Below the pieces are notes generated by a model, which was not told the origin of the DNA, searched no databases, and saw nothing but the letters and a program-made list of their open reading frames with translations. The translations under genes and the position numbers were made by a program. 64,000 nucleotides of DNA from Pegoplata infirma. Lineage: Eukaryota > Arthropoda > Insecta > Diptera > Anthomyiidae. Of the stretch, positions 21,430 to 32,685 are shown piece by piece. The stretch lies in contig OY992537.1 in the NCBI GenBank assembly GCA_963921195.1, forward strand, positions 67,820,040 through 67,884,039. Direction: 5' to 3'. How positions within the stretch are numbered: the first letter of the stretch is position 1; each line of letters begins with the position of its first letter.

Positions 21430-23028
21430 GTTTACATCATTCGCATAAAAAGCTTCTCAGGTTCTGACAAGGAAGGTATCCCATAGCTTACACTCCGATT
21501 GTTCTGCTACTATGTCTATGTATGGGTATCCGTTACTTGTCTAAGATATTTTTTCGAGAGCGTGTAGTTAAAAGGGTCCTTGATGATTTCATCATAAATA
21601 AGTACCCAGGGCCGGATGGTTTTACGGCTGTAGTCCTGAAGAAGTGTGCATTGTCATTGTCTCGTCCTTTGGCAACGTTATTTAGCTACTCGTACCAGGT
21701 AGGAGTTTTTCTCTCTTGCTGGATTGCCAAGCCTTGATGGAAAGCCAAGCCCTAAAAATGGTAAAAATGGTAAAAATGGCTACAAACCCTGGAAACTGCA
21801 GTCCAATAGCAATTTGTTCTACGTTCTCAAAGGTCAAGAAGAGCATGTTCAATCACCACTTGGAAAATTATCTGGTGTCTAATTCACTTTTGTGTGATCA
21901 ACAATATGACTTTCGTAGAAGTCGTTCTACGTGGGACCTGATAGCGTTTCTTTCGGAACTCTGGATTCGTTCTATTCACCAATTTAGTAAAAGCAAAGTA
22001 GTTGCTCTAGAAATTTCCAAAACGTTTGATTGTGTGGCACAGTGCACTCGTTTAGAAACATATTGCGTTTGGTGTCGGTAGGGTTTTCTCTCCATTTATA
22101 TAGAGATTTTTAAGAGACCAATCTATACGTGTTGTTATAAATGGGTCTAATCAGATGGGTTCCATTCAAATTATTTCTCCAACACTTTTTCTTATTTTTC
22201 TTAACGATTTCCCTTTTTGTCATTAATTTTCCTTTAATCATTGGCCAAGCCTTACTGAGGTTTAAGGGATGAGGCCGAACCTGAAAGACACACTCAATCA
22301 TTGGTGTGTCATTTATTTTCCATTATCACTCCGAGTGGGGTCTGGCGAATAGGGTCGATTTCAATGCTCGGAAGACCCAATGTTGTATTTTGACCCACAG
22401 AGAGTATCCATGGGTGGTATAGCTATTGAGGAATCAGAAACGCTTGATGTTCTAGGCATGAGAATCCAATGTGATGTTCGTTGGAGCCAACATATTTTTT
22501 AAGTGTTGAAAGAAGCATTCAAGTATCTTGGATTCTTAAAACGGTGCAAGAATTACTTCACTGCGTCTGATCTCCTCAATATTTATACCGCCTATATCCG
22601 ACGAAAAATGAAATACAACTCCCATATTTGGGCATATGCTTCAAGATCTATTGTGAAGCTTCTGGATCGGGTGCCAGTAGTAGGGTGTCCAGCTCTATTG
22701 ACTAATTGGAGCATCGTCGGAATGTGGGCTGTGCGTCGTTGTTCTATCGATATTATCACGGTAAGGGTTCAGCTGAGATAGGCGAACTCAGCCCTAAGAC
22801 GCGGGTGCATGCCCGTTGTACTCGCCTTTTCAGCAGATCAAATCCGTTCGTTGTCGACTGTCTAGCACAACGCATTACAGAGAAAATTCGTTTCTCGATC
22901 GAACTAGCAGTATGTGGAATAAACTTCCGAAAGAAGTCTTCCCAGTCGGTTACAATTTAGAAAAATTTAAATTAAATGTCCACAAACACTACTTCCTTTT
23001 TTCCTTCTCCTCAAAGTAAAAAAAAAAC
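21430..23028 (+). pseudogene. Decayed Jockey-like LINE, reverse transcriptase to poly(A)
   Basis: Reading in several frames gives a recognisable order: GPDGFTAVVLKKCA (21608), NPGNCSPIAICSTFSKV (21788), LLCDQQYDFRRSRSTWDLIAF (21890), KVVALEISKTFD (21990), VDFNARKTQCCILTHRE (22350), KYLGFLKRCKNYF (22521), LNIYTAYIRRKMKYNSHIWAYAS (22575), MWNKLPKEVFPVGYNLEKFK (22913). Those are RT palm and C-terminal blocks of Jockey-type elements, which reverse transcribe their RNA at a nicked target. The catalytic YADD region is missing (deletion near 22270-22310) and there are many frameshifts and stops. It ends in an A-rich tail at about 23018-23028, fitting target-primed integration. Inactive. Confidence 0.85.
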
Positions 23029-23029
23029 A

Positions 23030-23400
23030 AGCGAGAAAATTATAATCGGTCAAGACCGACCAGAGTTTCCCGGAAAATGGGTACCATGGACCGATTAGAT
23101 CTAGATTTTGTCAAATCTTTAATAAGTGTAGAAACCACTCACAAATCAATTTTGAGTCGGGCGAAATTTTCACATTGAGTCTAAGTCCAAAACTGGTCCG
23201 ATGATAATCAGATTTGATAAGGTTATTAAAGTACGCCTTTAACATAGACAAACAAAATTATAATTAAATATTTTCGTTTTTCATGAAATTTGAGAGATTT
23301 ATGTGAAAATCGGGAAGGTGGTTTTTATGGGGGCTACAAGAAGAACTGATCCGATTTCTTTAAAATTCGGAATGTATTTAAAAAATAAATCCTAGTCATT
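23030..23400 (-). repeat. Family B copy
   Basis: Begins with the reversed terminus ACAAGCGAGAAAATTATAAT and the hairpin TCGGTCAAGACCGA, then AGTTTCCCGGAAAATGGG, TGGACCGATTAGATC, GTCCGATGATAATCAG and TTTTTATGGGGGCTACAAG. The same order is found at 53760-55050. Confidence 0.65.
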
Positions 23401-23740
23401 TTACAAGATTTTTACAAATAATTTTGTAATTTGACAAGGTTTTTACCAATAAAATTGTAAATTTACAAATTTTTTGACACGATAAAATTTACAGAGAGGT
23501 TTCGTAATTTTACAAGATTTTTTGCTACCTCCTATTTTACGAGAATTCAAAGTAATTTTACAAGCTTTTCCCAATAATTTTACAAGATTTTTACAAATAA
23601 AATTATAAATTTACAGTTTTTTGGGACAATTAAAATTACAAGGAATTCTCGTGAATTTACTAGATTGTTTTTGTAAAATTATTTTGAAAATTTGTACAAT
23701 TACAAAAAAAAATTAAAATTACAAAAAAAGTTAAATTTCG
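23395..23740. repeat. Degenerate tandem repeat of TTTTACAAGATTTTTACAAA
   Basis: Around a dozen imperfect copies of a 20-25-bp motif with ATTTTACAAG/CTTGTAAAAT inverted variants. No terminal repeats identified. Confidence 0.55.
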
Positions 23741-24676
23741 ATTTGTTAAAAAACAAGGAAAACTGTTAAATATTAGTAAAATGGAATACGAGACTTTTTC
23801 TAGTAATTTGAGTTTTTTTAGTGTTCATAACAGTTGGAATACTTCCCTCATAAGTAACATTTGTCTATAGAAAAATTTCAGATTCTGATACATTTTTTAC
23901 ATACAACGCCCGTATGTAGAACCCGAAAATTATCCTTTTTGTTATAATTGAGTAGCGTTCTATTTATTCCTTCCTGCCAAAAAAAATAGTTCCTAAATAA
24001 ACTTTTTTTTTACGAAATTATATTAGTTGCTTGTTTTAAATACACATTTCATGTAAAAATATCCTGTGATGAAATGTAAACAATTTTCTTTAAATAATGC
24101 TGCTTGTTTTTGAAAGCTTCTTCTTCTTCTTCTGTGTTGTTGTCTCGGTTTGTTTGTTCTCTAGTGTATTGTTTTGGTGAAATGCGTAAAATTTTCTTGG
24201 AGCATATCCATGATTGTTTAACATTTTATGCTCCAAAGTATTGTACAAGGATACGAGTATTTATAAACAAAGTGTACAAATTTTATACATACACTAAAAC
24301 TTTGTATTATTCTGTTGTTTTTGTTGTTGTTTTTATCAAATTGCATTTGGAGTAATTGTGTCTCTAATGTCATTTTATAGTTTGTGTTTTAACCACAAGA
24401 ATTTAATTTTCTTTTGGCGGTTGGTTTTATATTTATAATTTTGGGAATTATACTTTTTGGTTTAAATAGTTTCATTTGTTAGAGTAATATCTTGTTTTGT
24501 AAGTGATACTTAAAATAAATGTGAATAGTTTTTTAAAGAAACTTTCGACCATAGAGATTTAAAAAAAACTTTTGTAACATTTTTAGATTGTTTAAAGAAA
24601 ATAATTTTCTACAAAGATATAATGTAAACATAACCTTAAAAAGATAAGATATAAATTAGATATATATTTGTTTTTA
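23740..24676. other. No recognised feature
   Basis: AT-rich. The 83-codon plus-strand frame at 24104-24355 begins in a TTC run and has no recognisable domain. Nothing else seen. Confidence 0.4.
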
Positions 24677-24835
24677 AACCCTCCGACCACAAAGTGGGGT
24701 ATACATTGTCATTCGTATATCCCACTTATTCGTAAAGCACCGAAATACCAGTCCAGGACTCCATAAAAAGTATAATATACACTTGTTTATCGATTCTAGA
24801 GTTTAACAAATTATATAAAATTATTGTAAAATTGG
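24677..24835 (+). repeat. Family A fragment
   Basis: ACCCTCCGACCACAAAGTGG, TTGTCATTCG, CCATAAAAAGTATAATATAC and ATCGATTCTAGAG in family order. Confidence 0.55.
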
Positions 24836-24907
24836 TCACAACCAGTTGTAACTGTGAATAGGACTGTTAGTCTAAATTTTTCAATAGGATTTTCTTTTTC
24901 TTCTAAT

Positions 24908-25484
24908 AAGGAAGGCCTTTTAGAGGGCACCCACCGATTGTCCTGAAACTTGCATATGGGAATGAGGGGAGAAAAGTAAGAGTTACCTGTTTTTTTTAGC
25001 TGCCTAATCTTAAATTTAAAAAAACAGTTGCCACCTATTAAAAAAGTCTTTCGGGAAAATTCGAATAAAATCCGAACGAGCAGGAATTTCGCCAAACGCA
25101 AAAATACGGGTCAGCTAAATTTTTTTTATTATAGTATATGATTTTGGCGGTCATACGTATATACCTCTCCATATAAACTACCCCAACCTTTTTACATTTT
25201 TAAGGAAAGGACTTAACGAAGCCGCATTGGGCCACGGCCTATACACTATTGGATAGGGCTTCAAAAAACCCATCGACCTGTATAAAATGTTCATATAGTT
25301 TATTCTGAAGAAATGTGAAAAATCCTCAAAAAACGATAAAACTCCCGTTTTTCCCTATCCACTTTGAACAGCTTAAGGTCTGATTGGGCACCTGAGAAAA
25401 AATAGGTAAATCTTATTTTCCTTTCCTCTTTTCCATATACAAGTTTCAGGAGAATCGGTGGGTGCCCTGTAAAAGACCTTTCTT
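24908..25484. repeat. Foldback repeat with GGGCACCCACCGATT arms
   Basis: AAGGCCTTTTAGAGGGCACC and CTGAAACTTG.ATATGG on the left recur as reverse complement at 25415-25484 (ACAAGTTTCAGGAGAATCGG, GTGCCCTGTAAAAGACCTT). Arms about 85-100 bp, imperfect; the centre holds further weak inverted matches. No target duplication found. Confidence 0.6.
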
Positions 25485-25489
25485 GTAAA

Positions 25490-26955
25490 TTGTGTTAAAA
25501 TTGAAGTAAAGTTGTCGATTTATCGATAAATAGATTCTAAGGCGATAATCAGATGAAAAAGTATTGTATAGAGAATTGATATAGTATTTAATCAACTTTA
25601 ATTTAAAAGCTTAAAAATTCCATTCCTCCGATTTTGTGCGGAGATATTTTTATTTATGTCAGAGCACTTATTTAAATAAGGAATTTTGAAATACATATCT
25701 TTAAAATTTTTCTAATTTTGATCTTTATGACTTCATTTTTAATAAATTTTTTTCTTGATTTTTTTTTGCGCGGAAACCCCTTCCAAAATTTCAAATGGCG
25801 GTATCTCGAAAACCGTTTGACGGATTTCAATAATGTTATGATATTTGTTTTTAGTAATTTCATCAGACAAAAATGTTAGTTTAGTCCGATTGTCCTCAAG
25901 TTTAAGGCAAAATCCAGAAAAAATGCCAGTCTGTCTTTTGCCCATCGGTCTTTCGGTGAACACATTCAGAGTTGCCGCTTTAGGATTCATTTTGTATATT
26001 CCAAGTTTTTATTTGTAAAATTTAGCTTAAAGTTATCCGTTTTGTTGCAAGATTATTTAAATTATTCTAACTTATAAACTAACAAATTCACACATCATCT
26101 ACAATAATAAAACCATAGAAAAATATACAAAAATTTTATTCAAAAAGAAAAAAAGCCACATTTGCACACATTCGCATTGTAAATACCGCTGAAAGTCAAA
26201 AAGATAAAGTTATCACATTAAAACTAAAGTGATTAATACGCAAAACTTCCGTTGTCTAGAAAACCACATCTATACACAACACACAATACAAATACACATC
26301 ATCCTTGATTAGTATTTTTGAAAGAATTTTACATTTACTGGGGTAAATACTAGTTAAGATTAGTGGCAAAATTTATTATTTTTACCGAAATCTAGAAGAA
26401 TCAAATTTTTTAAACTCAATCTTTTTAATTGTATTGGAAATATCTTTAGATTACCAAATCAAGAACAGATTGGAACCAACTGCTCTGTCCTGTATTTAAG
26501 TAGTTATATTTGTCTTTGGTCCGTAAATCAAGGTACTGGTTTACACACAAAAGCTGCTGCTAGAGTGTATCTATGAAAATGAAAATATAGAAAAGACCGG
26601 AAGGTATAAACAAAAACTAAAAAAAAAAAAAAAGATTTCTAAAAAGAATATATGTAAGGATACATATGAAATAAGATAAAAGCAAATTCATTGAACGTCA
26701 TTTATTCCATATGCTGTAAGAAAAACAAAATTAAACAAATTTATTCATGAATTTTAAGGATTTTTAGCGAAATGCTAAATAGCATTTAATTTAATTTCAT
26801 AATTTAATACGAATGGTGAATAAGAAGGCAAACTAACAGTTTGACATTTGACAGCCCCTGGAATCTGTATGGCAGATGAGAATGCAAAATAGAAAACTAA
26901 CTTACATGATCTATCTGAACTTTGTTTTGGAAACATGCGAGCTCAAACTTCGACT
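25490..26955. other. No recognised feature
   Basis: AT-rich, with small open frames on the minus strand (25672-25990) lacking recognisable content. Possibly unique host DNA. Confidence 0.4.
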
Positions 26956-26959
26956 ATTT

Positions 26960-27206
26960 ACTGATGATGCTTATTTTTTTTTTTTTAAAGCAACTCCCTG
27001 GCAACACTGCCTGGCAATTACTAATGTAACCGTAATGCTTCTTTCGGAAAGGGAATAGAATAGAGACGAAAGATTTGAAAGATAGAAGGAATTCAGTATG
27101 GCAACACTGTATTTGCGCATGTTGAAAATTTTTCAGAACAGTTGCTTCAGCTCCATCTGCTGTTGATCTGGCGAACTACTTTTTTAAGATGTTTTTAATC
27201 GCCATT
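26960..27206 (+). repeat. Family E copy, left half (LINE insertion target)
   Basis: Matches 20690-20925. The family continues at 31195-31265 after the LINE. The junctions carry TAATCGCCATT (27196-27206) and TAATAGCCATT (31195-31205), read as an 11-bp target duplication with one mismatch. Confidence 0.65.
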
Positions 27207-27244
27207 CGTTTTCGATATTCGCTTAACTGTTGACAAGTGTGGAC

Positions 27245-28416
27245 TAGGGATATAACTTTTTGAAAAATATTAAAAAATATGGTGCCACTTTTTCTCTATC
27301 GTGAAAAAAGTTTCCGCACCGAAAGCTTTGAAGTTTTGTCTTTATTTATTAATTTTTTTCATAACATTTACTTAAAGTACGGGGTAATCAAAATGTGTTC
27401 TAGGTCTACAAAGTCCAAAAAACCTAAAAGAAGGCTAAACATAAAAATGCAAATGGACCACCCCTTTGTAAGTAAACCAGAAAGTTGAAACCCGACCGTT
27501 TTTTTTTTTTGTTATATTGATGGATTGGACGGACTTTGCTTTTGTACTAACAAGGGAAGTCTCCCTGGTGTCACCCTCCGCTCTTCATGAAATTTGGATA
27601 TGTTGTTAAGAATGAAAATTAATTCGACACTTACTTTTTTTAGCGGCCCAAACTCATTTTTGAGGGGGTCGATTTGTATGGGGAGAAATTGACCTTTTTC
27701 AGTTTTTTACGATTTACGCCTATTTGAACAAAATTAATATAGGCATGTGTGGTATCAGATTAAAGATATTAAAAATACCTATCTCATGGTGCTTACAACG
27801 GGCCAAAGAAGTTGATATTTTTCGACTTATTACCAAAAATGTCCTTAAATTTTGGTATTTTACTCAATATGACGAAAAGTTGTGCATGTCTGGACACGTT
27901 CATAGCACTCGTAGATAGGTTTTCCAAAGACCTTTCATTTGGTATGTAACATGACTATGTTTTTTTGCATAATATAGGAGATAAACTAAAAAAACTGAAA
28001 AATCGCCTTGTCTTCCCCCCTCCTTTTTACCCCCTAAATATGAATTTGGGCCGCTAAAAAAAATAGGCGTCCCTTTATTTTTTCTGATCTACAAAATAAA
28101 ACCAATTCCATAAAGATCCGCGGGTGACACTAGGGAGACTTCCCTTGTAAGCCCATTGACCATAATTCTAGCCTTTTAGGTATTGTTTTTGACTGATTGA
28201 CCTTGGGAATTATGTGATAGATAACCATTGTAGTTGTGGATTAATGTGTTGAATCACATTAAAAACAAATTAAATTTAAAGCACTTTAGAAATTGCTTTC
28301 GGTGCGGAAACTATTTTCAATGAATCAACCTAAAAAACAGTTTTTTACTATCAGAACAACATTCCCCACATAATACTGGAGTGGTATTTTGCACTCAAAA
28401 AAAAGTTATATCCCTA
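27245..28416. mobile_element. hAT-like non-autonomous element (1172 bp)
   Basis: Starts TAGGGATATAACTTTTT and ends AAAAAGTTATATCCCTA, flanked by an exact 8-bp duplication GTGTGGAC (27237-27244 and 28417-28424). Subterminal inverted blocks TTTCCGCACCGAAAGC (27310) and GCTTTCGGTGCGGAAA (28290) extend the symmetry. hAT signature by TAGGG end and 8-bp duplication. No transposase frame. It carries the TIR element at 27550-28148 and lies in the 5' leader of the LINE. Confidence 0.85.
27550..28148. mobile_element. ACAAGGGAAGTCTCCCT TIR element, copy 1 (599 bp)
   Basis: Ends ACAAGGGAAGTCTCCCTGGT and its inverted partner, about 28 bp. Inside the hAT-like element. Interior includes two CAATTTACCCCC/GGGGG blocks in inverted orientation. 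The terminal match may extend 4-5 bases outward (CTWACAAGGG). A shorter copy is at 28735. Confidence 0.75.
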
Positions 28417-28526
28417 GTGTGGACGTGTTTTTAGTTTAATTCCGTGCTAATAATTAAATTACTAAAATTGTTCGTAATATGTTTTTTTTGTGATATTTTC
28501 ATGACCACATCAAAGAAAATGAAAAT

Positions 28527-28697
28527 ATGGACACAAATGATACCGGTTTAATTCGAGTCTCTGCCTCACCGACTGGTGCTGGTCCTAGCACTGCTCTAAA
28601 GGTTGCGACCTTGAAGTACTGTCGTTATTGTGGTAAGGGTGCTCAGTCCAATATTGGTGGCAAAAAGAAAAAGAAACTTAAGCCATTAAAGGCCTAA
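28527..28697 (+). pseudogene. LINE ORF1 amino-terminal fragment, 56 codons
   Basis: ATG at 28527 opens MDTNDTGLIRVSASPTGAG, passes a CRYCGKGAQSN stretch (a possible zinc-binding Cys pair) and stops after a Lys-rich tail at 28697. ORF1 proteins of this group bind element RNA. It lies 38 bases before the nested TIR element; downstream ORF1 remnants are in other frames. Identity as ORF1 is inferred from position and from the later ORF1 and endonuclease blocks. Confidence 0.5.
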
Positions 28698-28734
28698 CCA
28701 GAGAAAGCTTTGTTTGAAAATAATTAAGAGACTA

Positions 28735-29215
28735 ACAAGGGAAGTCTCCCTGGTGTCACCCTCCGATCTTCATGAAATTTGGATATGTTGTTAAGAACGA
28801 AAATTAATTTGACACATATTTTTTTTAGGGGCCTAAACTCATTTTTAGGTTGGGTCGATTTGTATGGGGGGCAATTGACCTTTTTCAGTTTTTTACGATT
28901 TACGCCTATTTAAACAAAATTAATATAGGCATGTGTGGTATCAGATTAAAGGTATTAACAATACATATATAGCACACTTATATAGGTTTTCCAAGGCCTT
29001 TCATTTGGTATGTAACATGACTAGGTTTCTTTGCATAATATAGGAAATAAACGAAAAAAACTGAAAAATTGCCTTGTCTTCCCCCCTCCTTTTTACCCCC
29101 TAAATATGAATTTGGGCCGCTGAAAAAAAATTCGTGTCCCTTTATTTTTTCTGCTCTACAAAATAAAACCAATTCCATAAAGATTCGCGGGTGACACTAG
29201 GGAGACTTCCCTTGT
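28735..29215. mobile_element. ACAAGGGAAGTCTCCCT TIR element, copy 2 (481 bp)
   Basis: Same ends as copy 1, same orientation, differing by an internal deletion of about 115 bp (copy 1 sequence around 27790-27900 is absent). It interrupts ORF1 of the LINE. Confidence 0.75.
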
Positions 29216-31304
29216 AAGCCAACTCGATGGAACGACGCTCTCCGAACGTAAGAGGGCATCGCTATTATGGGCGAAAAGAGTCATTCAGGAACAGGACAAA
29301 CTTTCGGCAATGCGCGCATCTGACAACGGGGCGCAGTTTTAGCCTCGTCATCGAGTCTGGTAAAAGGTTGCGCTCGCCAGACGAGACACCTTTACATTTG
29401 AGATCTAAGGTGACCGGAAATGTCTGGACTCAGACAAGTGGAGTTTAGTTGAAACTGAATCAAATAAAATCTACATAAGGCTCCTTAAGAGTATGCCTTG
29501 AGAGTATGCCTGATTTTCTCCCTACTACTGTCAACGCAGGTTAGTATCAAGGGCGGGTAAAACTCGTTGTTTTTGGGAACGAAAGATCATCAGCCATGTT
29601 TAAGGTTTCCATTAGCCAAGTGGGAGAGTTGACCTGTAGCCAGACTGGACGTTGTGGAAAAACATGATACCCCTTGGCAACCCCAACCTCATTCCAATGG
29701 CTACAAGTGACAATGGAGTATTTCTGAAGATGACCAAAGTCTGCAATTCTCACCTTTCAACACAGAATTGGAAAATTGGATTGGTTGAGATGGTGGGCGC
29801 TCGTCGACAAGCAGTGGTCTGGGTTATTGAGGAATCACTTTCGTTTTTAGCCAGGACTGACAGAATTATTCGATTTTGCTTTTTTCATATAAGAGTCAAT
29901 ATCTACAAGGGCGACCAGAGGCCGAGTAAGGTAACCATTGCGACCTCTTTGATAACACCGAGGACAAAGCTAATGTCACAGTGGGTGACATTCTGGTCAA
30001 GGCCATGCAGTAAGGAATTCGGAGAGTTCTGTCGCCTCCAATTCAGAACAGATGGGACACACATCTGTTCAGGATGAATCCAAAAATGCAGTGGTGGAAA
30101 GGATGATGGAAAAAAAGTAAGATATTGCGGTTCCTACAAATAAAACTCTATCACTCTAAAGCAGCCTCATTTCCACTCTTGCTGCGTGTGACGAAAGGAG
30201 CAGTTGACTTGGTTTTTATCTAGGAGTCCCTAGTGCGGGGTGGTAGGGTTTTCGGTTAGTTAGTAGTGTGCTAATGCACATCATTCGATATGGGGAAGTA
30301 CAGACACAAATGATAGAGTCGAGTCAGTTTTGGAGTTTTTGTTAAGCACTAACCTGTATATTTGTAACATGGATAGTGAACCAACTTTCGTTACAAGTGC
30401 GCGGCAAGAGGTTGTTGACGTAAAACTTGTATCAGATACATTGTCTGATAGAATTGATGACTGCAGAGTTTTGGAAGTACATTCTTTCTCAGATCATCGC
30501 TACAATGAGTTTTTACTCACTGAGCGTGGCCCGGTTTAGACAGTCTCTAGAAATCTGAGGAGAACAAACTGGGTGAAATAAAGGAAGACTTTTTCTTTGC
30601 TTTTTGGTAAAGTACCCTTACTTGAACCGCATAGTTTGGCGGAAATTGACTGTCTGGTTGACCATATAACAAATGTTTGTAATAGGTTCCTGGTTGCGTT
30701 TTGCCCTTCTGCAATGTCTAGGGGGAAAAAAGCCACCTTGGTGGTCAAATGAGTTGCAGACGAGTAGAGATTCCTGCAGAAAGCTCTTTTATAAGGCTAA
30801 ATCTTCAAGAGCGGAAGAGGACTGGTCTGCACAAAGGCTACAACTTAAGAATTATACGAGGACGATCAGAATTGCCAAATCTGATTCTTGGAAAAACTTC
30901 TGTGGAAACATAGAAGACGTTGGTTGGTTGAAGAGGAGTTGGAAACTATCGAGCACTTCATCTGCAATTGCCGGGCATTTTGTGGTCAGGGGCTTGCTTT
31001 ACTGGGATCTAGGGAGCTGCAATTTGCAGATTTGTCGGATGTCAAAATCCAATATCTAAGGAGTTTTATAAGAATCTCAAATTGGTTTAACGACAGGGGC
31101 TAGTAGTGAAACCTACTACAGTCCCGTGGTGTCACAATGGACCTTAGAGTTTACGTGTGTTGACGTAAAACGTCAGCAGCCACTTAACCTAACTTAATAG
31201 CCATTATTTTATTACGTTGACGTTTTAATGCTATTTATAAACGAAGGTGATAATAGACTAAAAGTTGGCGTAGAAGAGGGTGAGGTCGATAAAACCTAAG
31301 CTAT

Positions 31305-31650
31305 ATCCAGCCTGATTATTATTATTCAAGGGGTGATCTAGCCCTAACGGCCGGCACTGCGACCCTTATGGGTCTTTTGTGCCAAGATCCATTAATCTAA
31401 TTCAAACTCTGTTCAATGTTCCTAATGAAGATTATAACAGAGGATGGAGAAGCTAGCTTTATATCCGCAGAATTAAGCAATTCTTTGTCTAAAAACCGTT
31501 TTCTGATCCTACATATTGCGACGCACTCACATAATATGTGTTGCGTTGTTTCTAAAATCCAGCCTGATGGAAAAACCATTTTTGAAATCGTATGAGTAGT
31601 TTTGAAGAAAAATGGACGGAGAAGTAGGCAAGGTCGAACCTTGATCATAT
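31305..31650 (-). pseudogene. 3' fragment of an I-like LINE with TAA tail
   Basis: The minus-strand frame from 31648 reads SGWILETTQHILCECVAICR then FLDKELLNSADIKLASPSSV, the C-terminal His/Cys block of I/R1-type LINEs, and stops at about 31397. Downstream on the minus strand is a short 3' leader (GGGTCGCAGTGCCGGCCGTT) ending in (AATAAT)n at 31318-31328, the tail type of I-clade elements. 5' truncated and only about 340 bp long. Confidence 0.7.
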
Positions 31651-31837
31651 TTATATGGTTTCCAGTAAAACGGGTGTATTCAATATTCTAGCTTTGTTAG
31701 TTAAGTTATAAAAAGTTTTTAACTTTTGTCCACTCATAAAAATTAACTACAAAAATGTAATTCTCTAAAATGTGGAAATCCTTTTAAGAGCAAACAGGAC
31801 CCTGTTTCTTGTATATTGTCCGGATCGCGTTTAACGA

Positions 31838-32685
31838 TTTTTTTAACATGATAATGTTTTTAGACTGGTGTCTTATTTTAAAAAAGTTGCAGTTTGACTA
31901 TATAAGCTAACAATTAACGAAAAAGAAAACAAGAATTACTATTTTCATTTTCTTAAAGCAAAAATTTTAATAACTTGGGTTTGTAACTAGAATAATAATT
32001 CACCTCGTGGTGAATAAAACCGTTTTTTTTTCACCAAATTTTTTTCATCAAATTTTTTTTTCATCATTTTTTTATTTTTTTTCATTAATTTTTTTTTTTC
32101 ATAAAATTTTTTTTTCATCAATTTTTTTGATTTTTCAAAAAACTTTTTTTTTCATCAATTTTTTTCATTAATTTTTTTTTCATCAATTTTTTTTTTCATC
32201 AAAATTTTTTTTCATAAATTTTTTTTCCAATATGATAATTTTTTTTTACAAATTTTTTTTTAATCAAATTTTTTTATAAAATTTTTTATTATCAATTTTT
32301 TCCTCACCAAAAAATTTTTTTTCCATATTTTTTTTTCATCAATTTTTTTTTTACATCAAAAAATTTTTCTTTTCATCAAAAAAATTCATCAAAAACTTTT
32401 TTTCATAAAATTTTTTTTTTTACCAAAAATTTTGGGTTCATTAATTTTTTTTAACATAATTTTGTTTTTCGTGAAAAAAAAATAATTTTTTTACCAAAAC
32501 TACTTTTTCACTAATTGTAAGTCTAAGCTTTTCGCATAAAAATTTTCCATTTGTTTATCAAATGTACATAAAACACGTGAAAGTGTTATACTCTTTGGTG
32601 CCGAATCTGTAATACTCTCTAAAATGTAAAAACACTTTTTTGCACTTATTTTTTCACTCACTTACGAAATGTACAGTTCTTTTGG
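31838..32685 (+). repeat. Minisatellite-bearing family copy (first of a direct pair)
   Basis: Starts AACATGATAATGTTTTTAGA, then CTGGTGTCTTATTTT, AACTTGGGTTTGTAAC, CACCTCGTGGTGAATAAAACC, a TTTTTTCATCAA array (32030-32400), TTTTGGGTTCATTAATT, CTACTTTTTCACTAA, TTGGTGCCGAATC and ACTTACGAAATGTACAG, where it runs directly into the next copy. It lacks the family's far right block. Confidence 0.75.

Larger units (their letters stand above)
27207..31194 (+). pseudogene. LOA-like non-LTR retrotransposon with both ends, internally deleted and interrupted
   Basis: Its order is: 5' leader from 27207; a start of ORF1 at 28527; ORF1 remnants at 29227-29450 and 29652-30077 (SDNGVFLKMTKVCNSHLS, FFHIRVNIYKG); endonuclease from about 30118 (RFLQIKLYHSKAAS, LYICNMDSEPTFVTS, HSFSDHRYNEF); a linker PPWWSNELQTSRDSCRKLFY at about 30735; then the element's C-terminus (ETIEHFICNCRAFC, 30945). 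A 3' leader ends ACTTAACCTAACTTAA. The endonuclease nicks the target and RT copies the RNA; here nearly all of RT is missing, so the copy is dead. Interrupted by 27245-28416 and 28735-29215. Assignment to LOA (versus R1) rests on ORF1/EN motifs and the AACCTAAC-type tail. Confidence 0.8.

Noticed and set aside
24104..24355. 83-codon frame as a small gene
   Set aside because: Begins in a TTC microsatellite; no domain, no splice or start context.
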